The notes: generated by a model from the sequence alone, not told the origin. Numbered from the stretch's first letter, positions 1-10,120 are shown. The stretch is 64,000 nucleotides of DNA from Gymnothorax reevesii (GCA_029721435.1 CM056580.1:26592367-26656366), one strand, 5' to 3'. Numbers and translations are program-made.

Positions 1-2321
1 GATCCAGAAATTACGTCACATTCATCTCTGGAGAGGCTGTCTGCATTCAGCAAAATGCTAAAAATTGAAAGCGCTTTGACGGGGATGTGGCGCATTATCA
101 GTGAAATGTTTAGCTACATTACCTTGGAAGACCATATAATTGGTCCATTAGGTAAAATCAGATTGTAAAATAGGGTTTACATGCCCTTTAACAAAATGTG
201 CATGTGGAATAAAAGGTTACCATGGATATTTGCATTTGTCCAGAACTTAAACTGAAGATTTGGTGGTAAATGGCGAATCAGAGTCTAAGTTGCTTGCTTC
301 TGGTTTGCCAGACCTGTCCGATATTTTGTGAAAAAAGTGACAGCCAGTTTGTTTTATGCTGATAAAGTGTGTTCCTACCGTGACACAAGGGCACAGCGGC
401 AGTTTTACACGGGGAATCAAACCTCTGACCTTAAATCACAAGCCTTGATCATTAATCATTGTGCTATGCCACGTTAGACTGCAGGTTTTTGTTTTTCTCT
501 TTTCTGTTGTACCCGTTTACCTGCACGTTTGTCTGGCTCTTCTGTCGCCACGGCACCTCCCTTTCCTCTCCACTTCTGATGTCCTGCGTGTCTCAGGAGT
601 TTCAGTTCCAGCACAATCTCAAGATCAGTCAGCGTGTGTTTAAGTGCTTCCTCGATAATATCTTTAAGACTCTTTTACCTGAGAGCAAGTTTTGGCTCCC
701 TGCCGATTTTCTTTGTTTCTTAACAATATATACAGGCAGGTATGTGACTCGGGTGACTAGACTCATTATATAATGGACATTGAAGCCTGAATTCATAAAG
801 TTGGCGAAGACACGAGTGATAATCAAGGATCAGATTTCCCTTGTCCAAATCCTATTCTGGTGTAAACTAGCTTCTGTTGGGGAATGAGTGCTGTCCTGCT
901 TTGACGTGCAACAAGAATTCATTATTTTTGCGCATCTAGTATGTGCAATCTGATTTGGTCATGAATTCAGCTCAGCAATGTGTTAATTACTAAATGAGCG
1001 CAGTTAAACTCTTCCACAGAAGAGCATGCCATTAAGTATTCTAAGAGCTGAGCAGATTGATTGGTCAGTCCTTCACTACGGACTGGTTGTTCAATCACCA
1101 TGGCTGTCTTTTCTGAGTCTGCCACAGTGTGGCCTTAGATGACAGGTCTTTGGAAATGGATAAGTCTGCCAAGAGATCAATTAGCTGGTTATTGCAACAA
1201 GGGAAATGCAGAATCAGCTGCAAGGAGGCCAATGGGCTAATAAGAGTTAAAGGCTGCACTGTTGTGTAATTAGAAAGGCAGTTGAAGGTGAGGCTTCCTC
1301 ATATTTACTCTCCCTGTAATGTCCTTTCCCAGATTCTCTGCATGTGCTTGACGTCTGTGTAATATGCTGACTGTTAGCTGGGAAGAAAGAACACTGAGGT
1401 ATGTGGAGGGTCAGGTAGGTTTCACACCCAAACAGGAAGGTCATTCGCTTTTATACTCAATCACCTGGAATGATATCCAAACTGCAACATCTCATACAGT
1501 AGCGGAGTAACCGTAAAGGTGACTTTGGTTTCACACTGGCATTCGTCTCCTGTTTATACCCTATTGTAGGCCATTCTCTAGCCATATAAACTGTTTATCA
1601 TCCAGGATGTGGCCCCAATAACACAGGCGGCAGGAGTTTCATATGTATTAAGACACAGTTTCTAGAATTATGGTTGACACGCTAATGGCTTCACCTCTCG
1701 TTTGCTGAGATCAGAGATGACAAGCCCTGAAGAGAGCCACTGATGTCCTCTTTCTTTTGTGATTGATTTTTTTGAGGATTTATAACTCATTCATCTGAAG
1801 GCCTGCGTGGGCCTTATCAGACATGGCAGATATGCAACCTCCAGCTGCTCTTGTTTAATGCTGATATGTTTTGTCTGCTGATTCTCATACTGTTGTGTGT
1901 GTGTGAGCCAGTGAGAGACCTTTTATCGACCTTTAAATCTTTATTATCACAAAGATGAAGCTTTTTACAGAAATACATTACAAGCAATAAAATTTAAACA
2001 CCATGGGGAAAAACTACAAAAGATTAAAAAGAAAAAAATGAGCAAAGAAAATATAAGAGAGAGAGAGAGACTGAGAGAGGAGGAGGTGGGAGAGGTCTTC
2101 AGTCTCCTGGTGTAACATGCAGTATTGATGCTGAATGAGCTGTAGAGGTGATGCTGGCTCCGCCCAGCGCATTAGCCCCGAGGACAGAGGGCCCTGTTAC
2201 CTGGCAGCCAAGACTCTGCCCTCCAGAGACATGCTGAAGTGGCAGCTACTGAAGGGACTGGGGTTTATTTACTCAGTGCTGCGTCTAGATATAGCGCCTG
2301 GGACTGGCACATGTGAACTGC

Positions 2322-2355
<34 letters not shown>

Positions 2356-2475
2356 GCATAATATAGATACTGATTATGATTATTGATTTTGGTTATTCAA
2401 CATGGCAACTGATCTACTGATGAATATGATGAGAAATATTGAAATATAATCCTCATATATATGAAACACACACAC
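1..2475. other. Non-coding AT-rich DNA, probably FAM219A intron 1 or upstream flank
   Basis: I see no exon, RNA gene or recognisable transposon here. The short open frames have no family signature and low-complexity composition. A perfect TG microsatellite lies at 2322-2351 and a short GA-rich tract near 2057-2076. I searched by eye for the very short first coding exon expected for FAM219A (start codon, an acidic peptide, then a GT donor) and did not find it here or down to 13459. Either I missed it or it lies upstream of the window. Confidence 0.4.
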
Positions 2476-2970
2476 GGTACTGTGTAGCACGGCACCCTAC
2501 ATTTTTTTTCATGTAAATCTATTCTACATTAGTGTTGCTGAAGATTTCACTTATATTTGAAAGTAAAAATTCTAATTTAAAAAATGATTTTATAAATGAG
2601 TGTTTGCATTTCATTAAAAACAGTTAATGTAGTCTTGACAGAGCCCTGATGTCAGCATCATCATGGCTGGCTGCATTTACCTGAAGGGACAGATGCAAGT
2701 TGAACAGTCAGTACAGAATAACGGTTGCAAGTTTTCTACTCTGCTTGGATTAGTCAAAAAGCCTAAACGTATAAAGCATAAAACTAAAGCACAACAAGAT
2801 GGTGTCCCATTTTTTTAGGCAAAGGTTAGTCAAACCACATATTGGTTTGACTTCGTTTTTAGCAGTTGAAAGCTTTGTATAGGATATTTCTCAGTTATTG
2901 GAAACTTGTAATTTCATAATTTTTGTAAGCCCAACAAAATTGTTTTGAATGAGACTTTTGCACAGCACTG
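2476..2970 (+). mobile_element. Non-autonomous DNA transposon (MITE), copy A, ~0.5 kb
   Basis: This segment shares its interior and its right terminus with 51797-52328. Shared tracts include a GTCTTGACAGAGCC block followed by a catcatcat-like tract, a 'tctactctgcttg' block and a TTTTTGTAAGCC block near the right end. The right end matches the inverted terminus seen in copy B (ACTTTTGCACAGCACTG). The left terminus is degraded (GGTACTGTGTAGCACGGCACCCT). There is no open reading frame of note. The two copies lie ~49 kb apart in the same orientation, so this is a dispersed repeat and not a local duplication. Confidence 0.75.
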
Positions 2971-4639
2971 TGTATATGTATATGTGTGCAGGACAAGGAA
3001 AAGGAGTAACTTGGGATTTTTTTCCATTCTAAGATTAACGGGGTGTCTCAGTGATATCCCAGTGATAGTGATATCCCAGCACTAGTGTACTGTAGTGTAC
3101 ATGTGCAACACTTGGCTGCACACAAATTCATCCAATTTTTTTCTCAAAATGAAAAACTTGGATCATTCTTTGATTTTGTTGGAAAATCTCAATTTTCATA
3201 ATATGACCCAAATGACCCCTTTTCCTAGTCCTGCACACATATACCCTACATCCAACACTACCTTTTTCCCACCTCTTCATAATCTTCGTGTTAATTCAGA
3301 TAAATCATCCAGGCACTTTAACCAAAGGTAATTTGCATCTAAGTTGTGGAGTATTAACATCATAGCAATCGTTTGAGAAACAATATGCAGATATGAGACA
3401 AACAGTCACGTATCTTCCTTTCACTGTTGGAATATTGAAGTTATTGCTTCTAAGCAGAAGCAGCCAGAGTTATTTTTCTGTTATGCAATCCTTTTTTTAA
3501 GAGAAGAGGGTCACTCGGTCACATGATAAATAGCAGAGGAAGAACAAAGAGATTCCCTCAGTATCAGAAAAACTCCGGGGCCTGACTTCAGCTTCAGCAT
3601 CATGTTCCCTCTGTTCATTGTTGTGAACAGAACTGTGAAACTAATTTACCATGTGTGTACTGGATTGGCCACTGATTCAACCCAGTAAGGCCCTTGACTC
3701 TTGATATCAAAGTCTGATGCTGTCATTTGCCTATGGGTAAGTGCATCTCCTTGTTGAAGAAGGATCTTTGAACGGTCTCAGGAACTTGAGGAAACCCATA
3801 AATCCCTTCTAGCGTTCTCTTTCTTCAATTCCCTGTCTTTATACTGTGCGCTACGTGTGAACAGGTACTCCCTTTTCCACTAATTTTCTATTTTGATGTA
3901 GCTCACAAAATCAGGGCCAGTGCAGTGGAGCTTAGCACCTTTGAAAATCTCAGGAGAAAAACCCAGTCGAGCAAATATTCTTTACTGATCCAGGAGCAGC
4001 TTGGGTTATGCTTTCCGGACATCCATATGTAAATGGAGAGATGGAAGTATTTAATTAGCCTTGAAATCTGCTGTGGCTGCTGAAAAATGGCATTTTAGGA
4101 AGCTGTTTGACATGTTGTTATTTAACAATTCATCATGGCTTTTTGATAACACTGAAAAAATAAATTTCGCCAGTTAATTAGCTGTGATGTAGTTGGCTGT
4201 AAAACGCCCCACAGTATGCTTAGCTCTGTCTCTGACTTGCGCTTATCCAACAACGGACAATAGACTGCATGATTCTCCTTTTCCAATGTTAGTAAAACTT
4301 GCCCCTTCTATGGATTCTAATTAGTGTTCATTTTTAAAACTGAGAGGGCGACGGTCACTTTGCTCGATTGCTAGAACACCAACTTTCTTTATGCAAGCGG
4401 GCATGAGCTATTTTGCTCAAACTCCCATAAATCGTTAGCAAACACCTCGGTTGACTTTGATTCTAGTCAAGCTTAATTTGTGCGCAAGTTCGGGGAAATC
4501 TCTCCATTTGCTGCTCATCGCACCTGTGCAGAATGACTTTCAATCGATCAAATTGATTCATGATTGAGTTGGTACACCAGCCAGCCATCTGGCAATTTGG
4601 TCTGCAAAAAAAATATTTTATAGTTTGCATGCAAACATG
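2971..4639. other. Non-coding stretch, nothing recognised
   Basis: The DNA is AT-rich without exon-like codon structure. The short open frames at 3095-3331 (+) and 4463-4660 (-) show no family signature, and the latter runs into the LTR. A tandem 'agtgatatccc' pair near 3050-3076 is the only local repeat seen. Confidence 0.4.
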
Positions 4640-5131
4640 TGTAATGTGAATATAGGCCACTGGATGGCAGTATTTACCTTTTTTTTTATTCAGCTCAGAC
4701 TGGAGCTATGTTTAGACATGTCCTGGACATGTCTGGGGTAAGTCCCCGAAAAGTAAAAAAAAGAGGTCTAAATGTGGGTGGGGTCTGCAAAAGAGTATAT
4801 AAGGAAAAGAATTAAGACAGTAAAGTAGTAGGAGAAATTGGAAGAAGAAGGATACGTGTGACCAGACCTGTCATTCTGTTCAAGACCTGAGAAGTTTCTT
4901 TTGTGGATTTTTACCTGTGTTAGAGCATTTTTTTCCCTTACCCAGGACATCACCAAGCCACCCCAACAAAAGGGACTGTAAATATTTCTGTTTTTTTGTA
5001 TTTATTCAATCTTGGTCTTTAGTTGTAGGTTAGTGTTAGTCTTTGTCTGTTAATTAAATTGTGTCTGTCATCCCTTGCTGCTGCTGTTGCGGTTGTGTAG
5101 TAAATTGTAATAACAAATTGGGGCCATAACA
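4640..5131 (+). repeat. 5' LTR of the Gypsy element
   Basis: It starts TG and ends CA, and is repeated at 10133-10642. A TATATAA box at 4796-4802 fits an RNA polymerase II promoter, and an ATTAAA at 5053-5058 could be the poly(A) signal. A 21-bp stretch at 4714-4734 holds two CATG-centred decamers (see separate entry). This copy lacks an ~18 bp insertion present in the 3' LTR after the shared TTAATTAAAT. Confidence 0.93.
4714..4734 (+). promoter_or_regulatory. p53-family response-element-like double half-site in 5' LTR
   Basis: Two decamers, AGACATGTCC and GGACATGTCT, are separated by a single T. Each fits the published p53 half-site RRRCWWGYYY at all ten positions. They lie ~62-82 bp upstream of the TATA box at 4796. 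The same 21 bp recurs unchanged in the 3' LTR at 10207-10227. Binding is inferred from the sequence alone. Confidence 0.55.
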
Positions 5132-5134
5132 AAT

Positions 5135-5152
5135 TGGGGGCTCAAGTCCGGC
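5135..5152 (+). other. Primer-binding site, tRNA-Pro-like with a 2-nt interruption
   Basis: Three bases after the 5' LTR the sequence reads TGGGGGCTC, then AA, then GTCCGG. From memory, many vertebrate retroelements primed by tRNA-Pro carry TGGGGGCTCGTCCGG at this place. The first nine bases match and the rest matches after skipping two A residues. The placement directly after the LTR supports the assignment, but the AA insertion could lower priming or indicate another tRNA. Confidence 0.6.
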
Positions 5153-5249
5153 ACAGACCATTGTGTGAGTAATTTATTGAAAATCCAACATTTCAAATTG
5201 TAAAATTGTTTTTGTGAATTTTCCTAAAAATATTGACATATCAACAGCA

Positions 5250-6893
5250 ATGGATGATTTCTTGGCATCACCAACCGTTGAAGTTTTGAAGTCTTTTAAA
5301 AAGACAGAACTGCTAGAAATTTGCAGACATTTGGAGCTGACAGAGGTAAAACCAGCCATGCGAAAAGCAAGACTGGCTAGAGAGATAGTTGAATATTACA
5401 TTGATGAAAATGTGTTTGCACCAGGAGATCTGGAACAGTTTCCAGTGGAAAATCCAAATATAGAAATGGAACTTAAATTAAAAATGCTAGGGATTGAAAG
5501 GGAGGAAAGAGAAAAAGAAAGGGAGGAAAAAGAAAAACAAAGAGAATTTGAGAGGGAAGAAAGAGAGAAAGAAAGGGAAGAAAAAGAAAAACAAAGACAG
5601 TTTGAGTTAGAAAAATTAGCAAGACAGAAAGATTTCGATTTACAGAGCTTTGATAGAGAAGAAAGGCTCCAAATGGAGCAGCTAAAAATAAAAATAGCAA
5701 CTGAAAATAAATTTCGGGTTAGCCAGAAGGTAAAACTGATGCCTCCATTCGCAGAAAAGGATGTTGACAACTATTTCCACTGTTTTGAAAAGGTAGCAAA
5801 GAGTTGCCAGTGGCCAAAGGAACACTGGCCTCTGATGTTGCAATCTGTCCTCAAGGGTAAAGCTCAACAAGCCTATTTGGCTTTGTCTGCAGATGATTTT
5901 TCTGATTATGAGGTTGTCAAAAAGGTTATTTTGAGAGCTTATGAGTTGGTTCCAGAGGCTTACCGACAGAAATTCAGAGGTCTGAAGAAATCTGAAAATC
6001 AGACTTATGTTGAATTTGCTAATGAGAAGAAGGTTTGCTTTGAGCGCTGGTGTACTTCTATGGAGGTCAAGGATGATTTCAACTCACTAAAAGAGATGGT
6101 GTTAGTTGAAGAATTCAAGAACTGTGTTAAGGATGATATTAAGACCTACCTTAATGAGAAGCAAGCACTGAATTTGCAATCAGCTGCCAAATTTGCAGAT
6201 GAATATGTTCTCACACATAAGTCCAAATTTCAGTCTAGCAGTAACAATAGATGGTCCCAATTTCAGAAAAAGGGTTACGGTGATACCCAAGATTCCTCAC
6301 CCAAAGACAAAGACAAATCTGGTGATGGTGCTCAGAAATCCAGTAACAGGTCTGATCAAAGTGTGAAAGCTGACAGTGACAAAAGTGGTCTAGTTTGCAG
6401 TTATTGCAAGAAATCTGGTCATGTTACAACTAACTGTTGGTTCCTAAAAGCTAAGAAAGAAAAAGAGAAGGATACCAAACCAAATGCCTTTGTGAAAACA
6501 AGGTTAGAAACCCCTGTAGTAGATTACCGATCTGCTAAATTACCTGCTTCTTGTGGGGCTAAAAAGCCTGATACAGCTGACTTCTTGAGGGAGGAATTTC
6601 TTCCATTTGTGTCAGAGGGATTTGTGGCTCTGAATGAGCATACTACTCCTGTCCCCATATATATCTTAAGGGATACCGGAGCTTCTCAGTCACTTTTGTT
6701 GATGGACTCCTTGGAGTTACGTGATGAGACCGCTTCAGGGGATTTCATACTTGTACAAGGTATTGAAGGGAGGACTGTATCTGTAACCCTGTGCTCTATA
6801 TTCTTGAAGTCAGATTTAGTTACAGGACAGGTAAAGGTGGGACTTATGTCAAGTCTACCAAAAAAAGGGTGTTTCTCTGTTGCTAGGCAATGA
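5250..6893 (+). CDS. gag: Gag-protease polyprotein of the Gypsy element
   Basis: The first in-frame ATG is at 5250, giving ~547 residues. The frame is also open for 36 bases upstream from a GTG at 5214, which is an unlikely start in a fish. The N-terminal part is acidic. A highly charged Glu/Arg/Lys coiled-coil repeat (5497-5640, units like REEREKEREEKEK) follows. The middle is a capsid-like retrotransposon-gag domain with a PYAEKD-like PPFAEKDVDNYF start. A CCHC zinc knuckle (CSYCKKSGHVTTNC) sits near 6396-6437. The retropepsin active site DTGASQS is at ~6674, so protease is fused to Gag in one frame. The frame stops at 6893. The continuation of the protease (LLGNDL motif) is in the +1 frame overlapping from 6880, so downstream Pol needs either a +1 shift at or after the A7-GGG run or repair of an indel in this copy. 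Confidence 0.92.
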   Translation: MDDFLASPTVEVLKSFKKTELLEICRHLELTEVKPAMRKARLAREIVEYYIDENVFAPGDLEQFPVENPNIEMELKLKMLGIEREEREKEREEKEKQREFEREEREKEREEKEKQRQFELEKLARQKDFDLQSFDREERLQMEQLKIKIATENKFRVSQKVKLMPPFAEKDVDNYFHCFEKVAKSCQWPKEHWPLMLQSVLKGKAQQAYLALSADDFSDYEVVKKVILRAYELVPEAYRQKFRGLKKSENQTYVEFANEKKVCFERWCTSMEVKDDFNSLKEMVLVEEFKNCVKDDIKTYLNEKQALNLQSAAKFADEYVLTHKSKFQSSSNNRWSQFQKKGYGDTQDSSPKDKDKSGDGAQKSSNRSDQSVKADSDKSGLVCSYCKKSGHVTTNCWFLKAKKEKEKDTKPNAFVKTRLETPVVDYRSAKLPASCGAKKPDTADFLREEFLPFVSEGFVALNEHTTPVPIYILRDTGASQSLLLMDSLELRDETASGDFILVQGIEGRTVSVTLCSIFLKSDLVTGQVKVGLMSSLPKKGCFSVARQ

Positions 6894-9204
6894 CCTGGCT
6901 GGGGGCAAAGTAATTCCCCCTGTACATCTTACTTCACAGCCGAGCACTGAAGATGGGGATGAGGACCCATCTCTGTATCCTTCTTGCGCAGTGACTCGTG
7001 CTATGGCCAAGAAGGCTAAAGAAGAAGATGTTGTGGTGCCGTCCAGCACATTGAATAGTCAGGACTCAGGTGGTTCGCCTCATGACTCTGATTGGCCTAT
7101 TATGGTTTCTCCGTTTGAGGACTTATCAGATACTTTTATCAGTTCTGTATTCAGCCAGCCAGAGGGGTTTGGTGATTCTGATGTGTCTGGAGACTTGTCT
7201 CTGTCCAGAAAGCGGTTGATTGAGGAGCAAACTAATGATCCTGAAATTTGTGCACTAAGGAGGAGAGCCCTTCCTGATAAAGAAATAGACGCAGTTCCAG
7301 TTGTGTATTATCTCAAGGATGGTGTGCTGATGCGGAAGTGGCGCCCTCCTGATATCCCTGCCAATGCAGATTGGGCAGTGGTCAGGCAAATTGTTGTTCC
7401 GAAGATCTACAGGAATGAGATCTTAACAATGGCTCATAGTTCACCTTTAGGAGGTCATCTTGGTGTTAACAAGACTGTTGATAAGATCATGAAACACTTC
7501 TTTTGGCCTGGGCTTCGGAAAGACGTTTCCAACTTTTGCAAAACCTGTCACACTTGTCAGGTAGTTGGAAAACACCAGTTAGACCCACCTGTAGCTCCAT
7601 TGCAGCCTATCCCAGCATTTGGCGAGCCATTCTCTAAGGTCATTGTTGATTGTGTTGGTCCATTACCCAAGACTAGATCTGGAAATCAGTACTTGTTGAC
7701 AATCATGTGTGCATCTACCAGATTCCCCGAAGCCATACCTCTACGTAACATCAAGGCAACTGCAATCTCGAAGGCTTTGATAAAGTTCTTCACGTTGTTT
7801 GGCCTTCCCAGGGAAATTCAGTCAGACCAAGGTAGCAATTTCACTTCAGGATTGTTTCAGCAGGTTGTGTATGAACTAGGTGCAAAGCAGATTCTTTCTA
7901 GTGCCTATCATCCAGAAAGTCAGGGTGCCTTAGAGCGGTTTCATTCCACTCTCAAGACAATGATGAGGACTTATTGTTATGACTATGAGAAAGACTGGGA
8001 TGAAGGTGTTCATTTGCTGTTGTTTGCAGCTAGAGAAGCAGTGCAGGAGTCTACTGGATTCAGTCCATTTGAGCTAGTGTTTGGTCATGAAGTGAGAGGA
8101 CCTTTGCTATTATTGAGTGAACAATGGCAAGAGGAAGAGCCGCACATTAGTCTGTTAGACTATGTTAGCAAGTTCAAGGACAGATTGCGTGCAGCTTGTG
8201 ACCTAGCCAAAGAGAACTTGAAATCAAGTCAGGGAAAAATGAAAACTTGGTATGATCATAAGGCTAGAAGCCTTGAGTTTAAACCACGAGACAAGGTCCT
8301 TGTGTTGTTTCCCTTGCAGTCCAATCCATTGCAGGCTAGATTTCATGGTCCTTATGAAATTCTGACAAAACTCAATGATCTCAATTACATTGTGAAGACT
8401 CCAGATAGGAGAAAACCAAAACAATTGTGTCACATTAACATGCTGAAGCCTTATCATGACAGAAATGCTAGGGTTGCTGCTGTCACTTCAGATTCTCCTT
8501 TGGTCAAAACGTGTGAAGATGAGGGGGAGTTTCAAGGTGATGAACCTAGAATTAAAGTTGAAGTTCTTTCATGTAAATTGTCAAATTCTGAAGTGTTGCA
8601 AAATCTAGATGTAAAACTCCAGCACTTAGAACCCTCACAGAGAGATCAGTTTGAGAGGTTGATCAAGAAATATGAGGATTTGTTTCCTGATGTTCCAAAG
8701 AGAGTTACTATAGCCTCTCATGATGTAGATGTTGGTGATGCCAAACCAATAAAACAGCATTTGTACCGGATGAATCCTGAAAAGAGAAAGATTGCTGAGA
8801 AAGAGGTTGAGTACATGTTAGAACATGATATTATCAGACCCTCCAAATCAGATTGGAGTTCACCCTGTGTGCTAGTTCCAAAACCTGATGGAAGTACTAG
8901 ATTCTGTACAGATTATCGCAAAGTCAATGCTGTAACTAGAACTGATGTGTTTCCAATACCTAGGATTGATGATTGTATTGATAGAGTAGGGCAAGCAAAG
9001 TTTCTGACCAAGATTGATTTATTGAAGGGATATTGGTGTGTGCCTTTAACTGAGAGGGCCAAGAGCATCTCTGCTTTTGCTACACCATCTGGGTTGAACC
9101 AGTATGAAATCCTACCCTTTGGCATGAAAAATGCCCCAGCCACGTTCCAAAGGATGATACAGTCTACAATCGCCGGATTGCCACACGGGTGCGTACATCG
9201 ATGA
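6880..9204 (+). CDS. pol: Pol part 1: protease tail, integrase, then N-terminal reverse transcriptase
   Basis: The open frame has no credible ATG at its head and begins with the LLGND-type end of the retropepsin, which implies fusion to Gag by frameshifting. Integrase comes first. The HHCC zinc site (HSSPLGGH ... CKTCHTC) is at residues ~185-230. The catalytic core has the first Asp in VIVDCVGP, the second in IQSDQGSNF and the Glu in GALERFHSTLK. A GPY/F module (FHGPYEI ... HINMLKPYH) lies near residues 487-525. RT follows from ~residue 590, with LYRMNPEKR, a PSKSDWSSPCVLVPKPDGS block, RFCTDYRKVNAVT and the FLTKIDLLKGYW catalytic Asp. The frame breaks immediately before the YIDD box, which continues one frame over. 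Domain order is the reverse of ordinary Gypsy elements. The reading stays open for 774 codons, so most of it has been preserved. Confidence 0.93.
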   Translation: MLGNDLAGGKVIPPVHLTSQPSTEDGDEDPSLYPSCAVTRAMAKKAKEEDVVVPSSTLNSQDSGGSPHDSDWPIMVSPFEDLSDTFISSVFSQPEGFGDSDVSGDLSLSRKRLIEEQTNDPEICALRRRALPDKEIDAVPVVYYLKDGVLMRKWRPPDIPANADWAVVRQIVVPKIYRNEILTMAHSSPLGGHLGVNKTVDKIMKHFFWPGLRKDVSNFCKTCHTCQVVGKHQLDPPVAPLQPIPAFGEPFSKVIVDCVGPLPKTRSGNQYLLTIMCASTRFPEAIPLRNIKATAISKALIKFFTLFGLPREIQSDQGSNFTSGLFQQVVYELGAKQILSSAYHPESQGALERFHSTLKTMMRTYCYDYEKDWDEGVHLLLFAAREAVQESTGFSPFELVFGHEVRGPLLLLSEQWQEEEPHISLLDYVSKFKDRLRAACDLAKENLKSSQGKMKTWYDHKARSLEFKPRDKVLVLFPLQSNPLQARFHGPYEILTKLNDLNYIVKTPDRRKPKQLCHINMLKPYHDRNARVAAVTSDSPLVKTCEDEGEFQGDEPRIKVEVLSCKLSNSEVLQNLDVKLQHLEPSQRDQFERLIKKYEDLFPDVPKRVTIASHDVDVGDAKPIKQHLYRMNPEKRKIAEKEVEYMLEHDIIRPSKSDWSSPCVLVPKPDGSTRFCTDYRKVNAVTRTDVFPIPRIDDCIDRVGQAKFLTKIDLLKGYWCVPLTERAKSISAFATPSGLNQYEILPFGMKNAPATFQRMIQSTIAGLPHGCVHR

Positions 9205-10000
9205 CCTGATCACATGGAGTGACTCCTGGGAAGAACATCTAAAAGATGTAGAGACGTTGTTCCAGCGCCTGACCCAGACTAACCTGACTGTTAACCTGAG
9301 CAAGAGTGACTTTGGTTGTGCTACTGTCACCTATCTTGGCTACGTCATAGGCCAGGGTAAGGTGGCACCCATAAATGCTAAAGTCCAAGCCATCATGGAC
9401 TTTCCAGTTCCTGACAACAAAAAAGCTTTGCGCCGCTTCCTTGGAATGATCGGGTACTACCGCAAGTTCTGCAAGAACTTTGCTGAGATTGCTCTCAGTC
9501 TAACTAACCAACTGAAGAAAGGCGTAAAGTTCACTTGGGATGATGCATGCCAGAGAGCCTTCGATCGCCTGAAGTCTCTGCTGTGTCACTTCCTCGTGCT
9601 CAAATCTCCTGACTTCAACAAACCGTTCTCCATCGCGGTCGATGCTAGCGACCAAGCTTGTGGATCTGTGCTCCTACAGAGAAGTGACTCTGATGACATT
9701 GAGCATCCCGTGGCATACTTCTCCAGGAAGTTCAATCGCCACCAAACAAACGATTCCACAATAGAGAAGGAACTGTTGGCTCTCGTCCTTTCTTTTCAAC
9801 ACTTTGAAGTTTATGTTTGTACAGGGGAAAAGCCAATGATTGTGTACACTGACCACAATCCGTTAATGTTTTTGAGTAAGATGAAAAACAAGAATCGGAG
9901 ATTGTTGAATTGGAGTTTGATTTTACAGGAGTTTGACTTGGAAATTAAGCATGTGAAGGGTACAGACTATGTAATTGCTGATTGCTTATCCCGTGTTTGA
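9190..10000 (+). CDS. pol: Pol part 2: C-terminal reverse transcriptase (YIDD) and RNase H, frame-broken
   Basis: This frame is net +1 to the preceding one and is open from ~9128. It starts usefully at the RT catalytic motif AYIDDLI (9191-9211). It continues through the RT thumb/connection (TYLGYVIGQGKV, RFLGMIGYYRKF) into RNase H: first Asp in SIAVDASDQACGSVLLQ, Glu in TIEKELLAL and Asp in VYTDHNPL. It ends at a TGA at 9998 after DCLSRV, as Gypsy RNase H domains usually do. No integrase follows, confirming the IN-RT-RH order. The first ~600 bases use visibly more GC-rich codons than the flanking pol sequence, and the style changes again near 9790. The frameshift probably inactivates this copy, since RT is split at its active site. 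Confidence 0.9.
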
Positions 10001-10061
10001 ATATGTATATATATATATCATGTGTTTATTTGAATATTGTATGATATGTATATATAGACAA

Positions 10062-10114
10062 GTGTTCACTTAACCATTTTGTATTGATGGTTAAGTGAAC
10101 ACTTAACCATCAAT
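10062..10114 (+). repeat. Three-arm inverted repeat, two alternative hairpins before the polypurine tract
   Basis: Arm 1 (10062-10077) is a perfect 16-bp complement of arm 2 (10087-10102), with a 9-nt loop. Arm 2, extended to 10085-10098, is also a perfect 14-bp complement of arm 3 (10101-10114), with a 2-nt loop. Arms 1 and 3 share the direct repeat CACTTAACCAT. Only one of the two hairpins can form at a time. The block lies between the pol stop and the polypurine tract. Confidence 0.85.
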
Positions 10115-10120
10115 TTCCTT

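Noticed and set aside
5214..5249. Gag start at GTG 5214
   Set aside because: A GTG start is not expected in a fish element; ATG at 5250 begins the conserved part.
5396..5770. Minus-strand 124-codon open frame rich in Ser/Leu/Phe
   Set aside because: It is the antisense of the Glu/Lys/Arg coiled-coil repeat of Gag.
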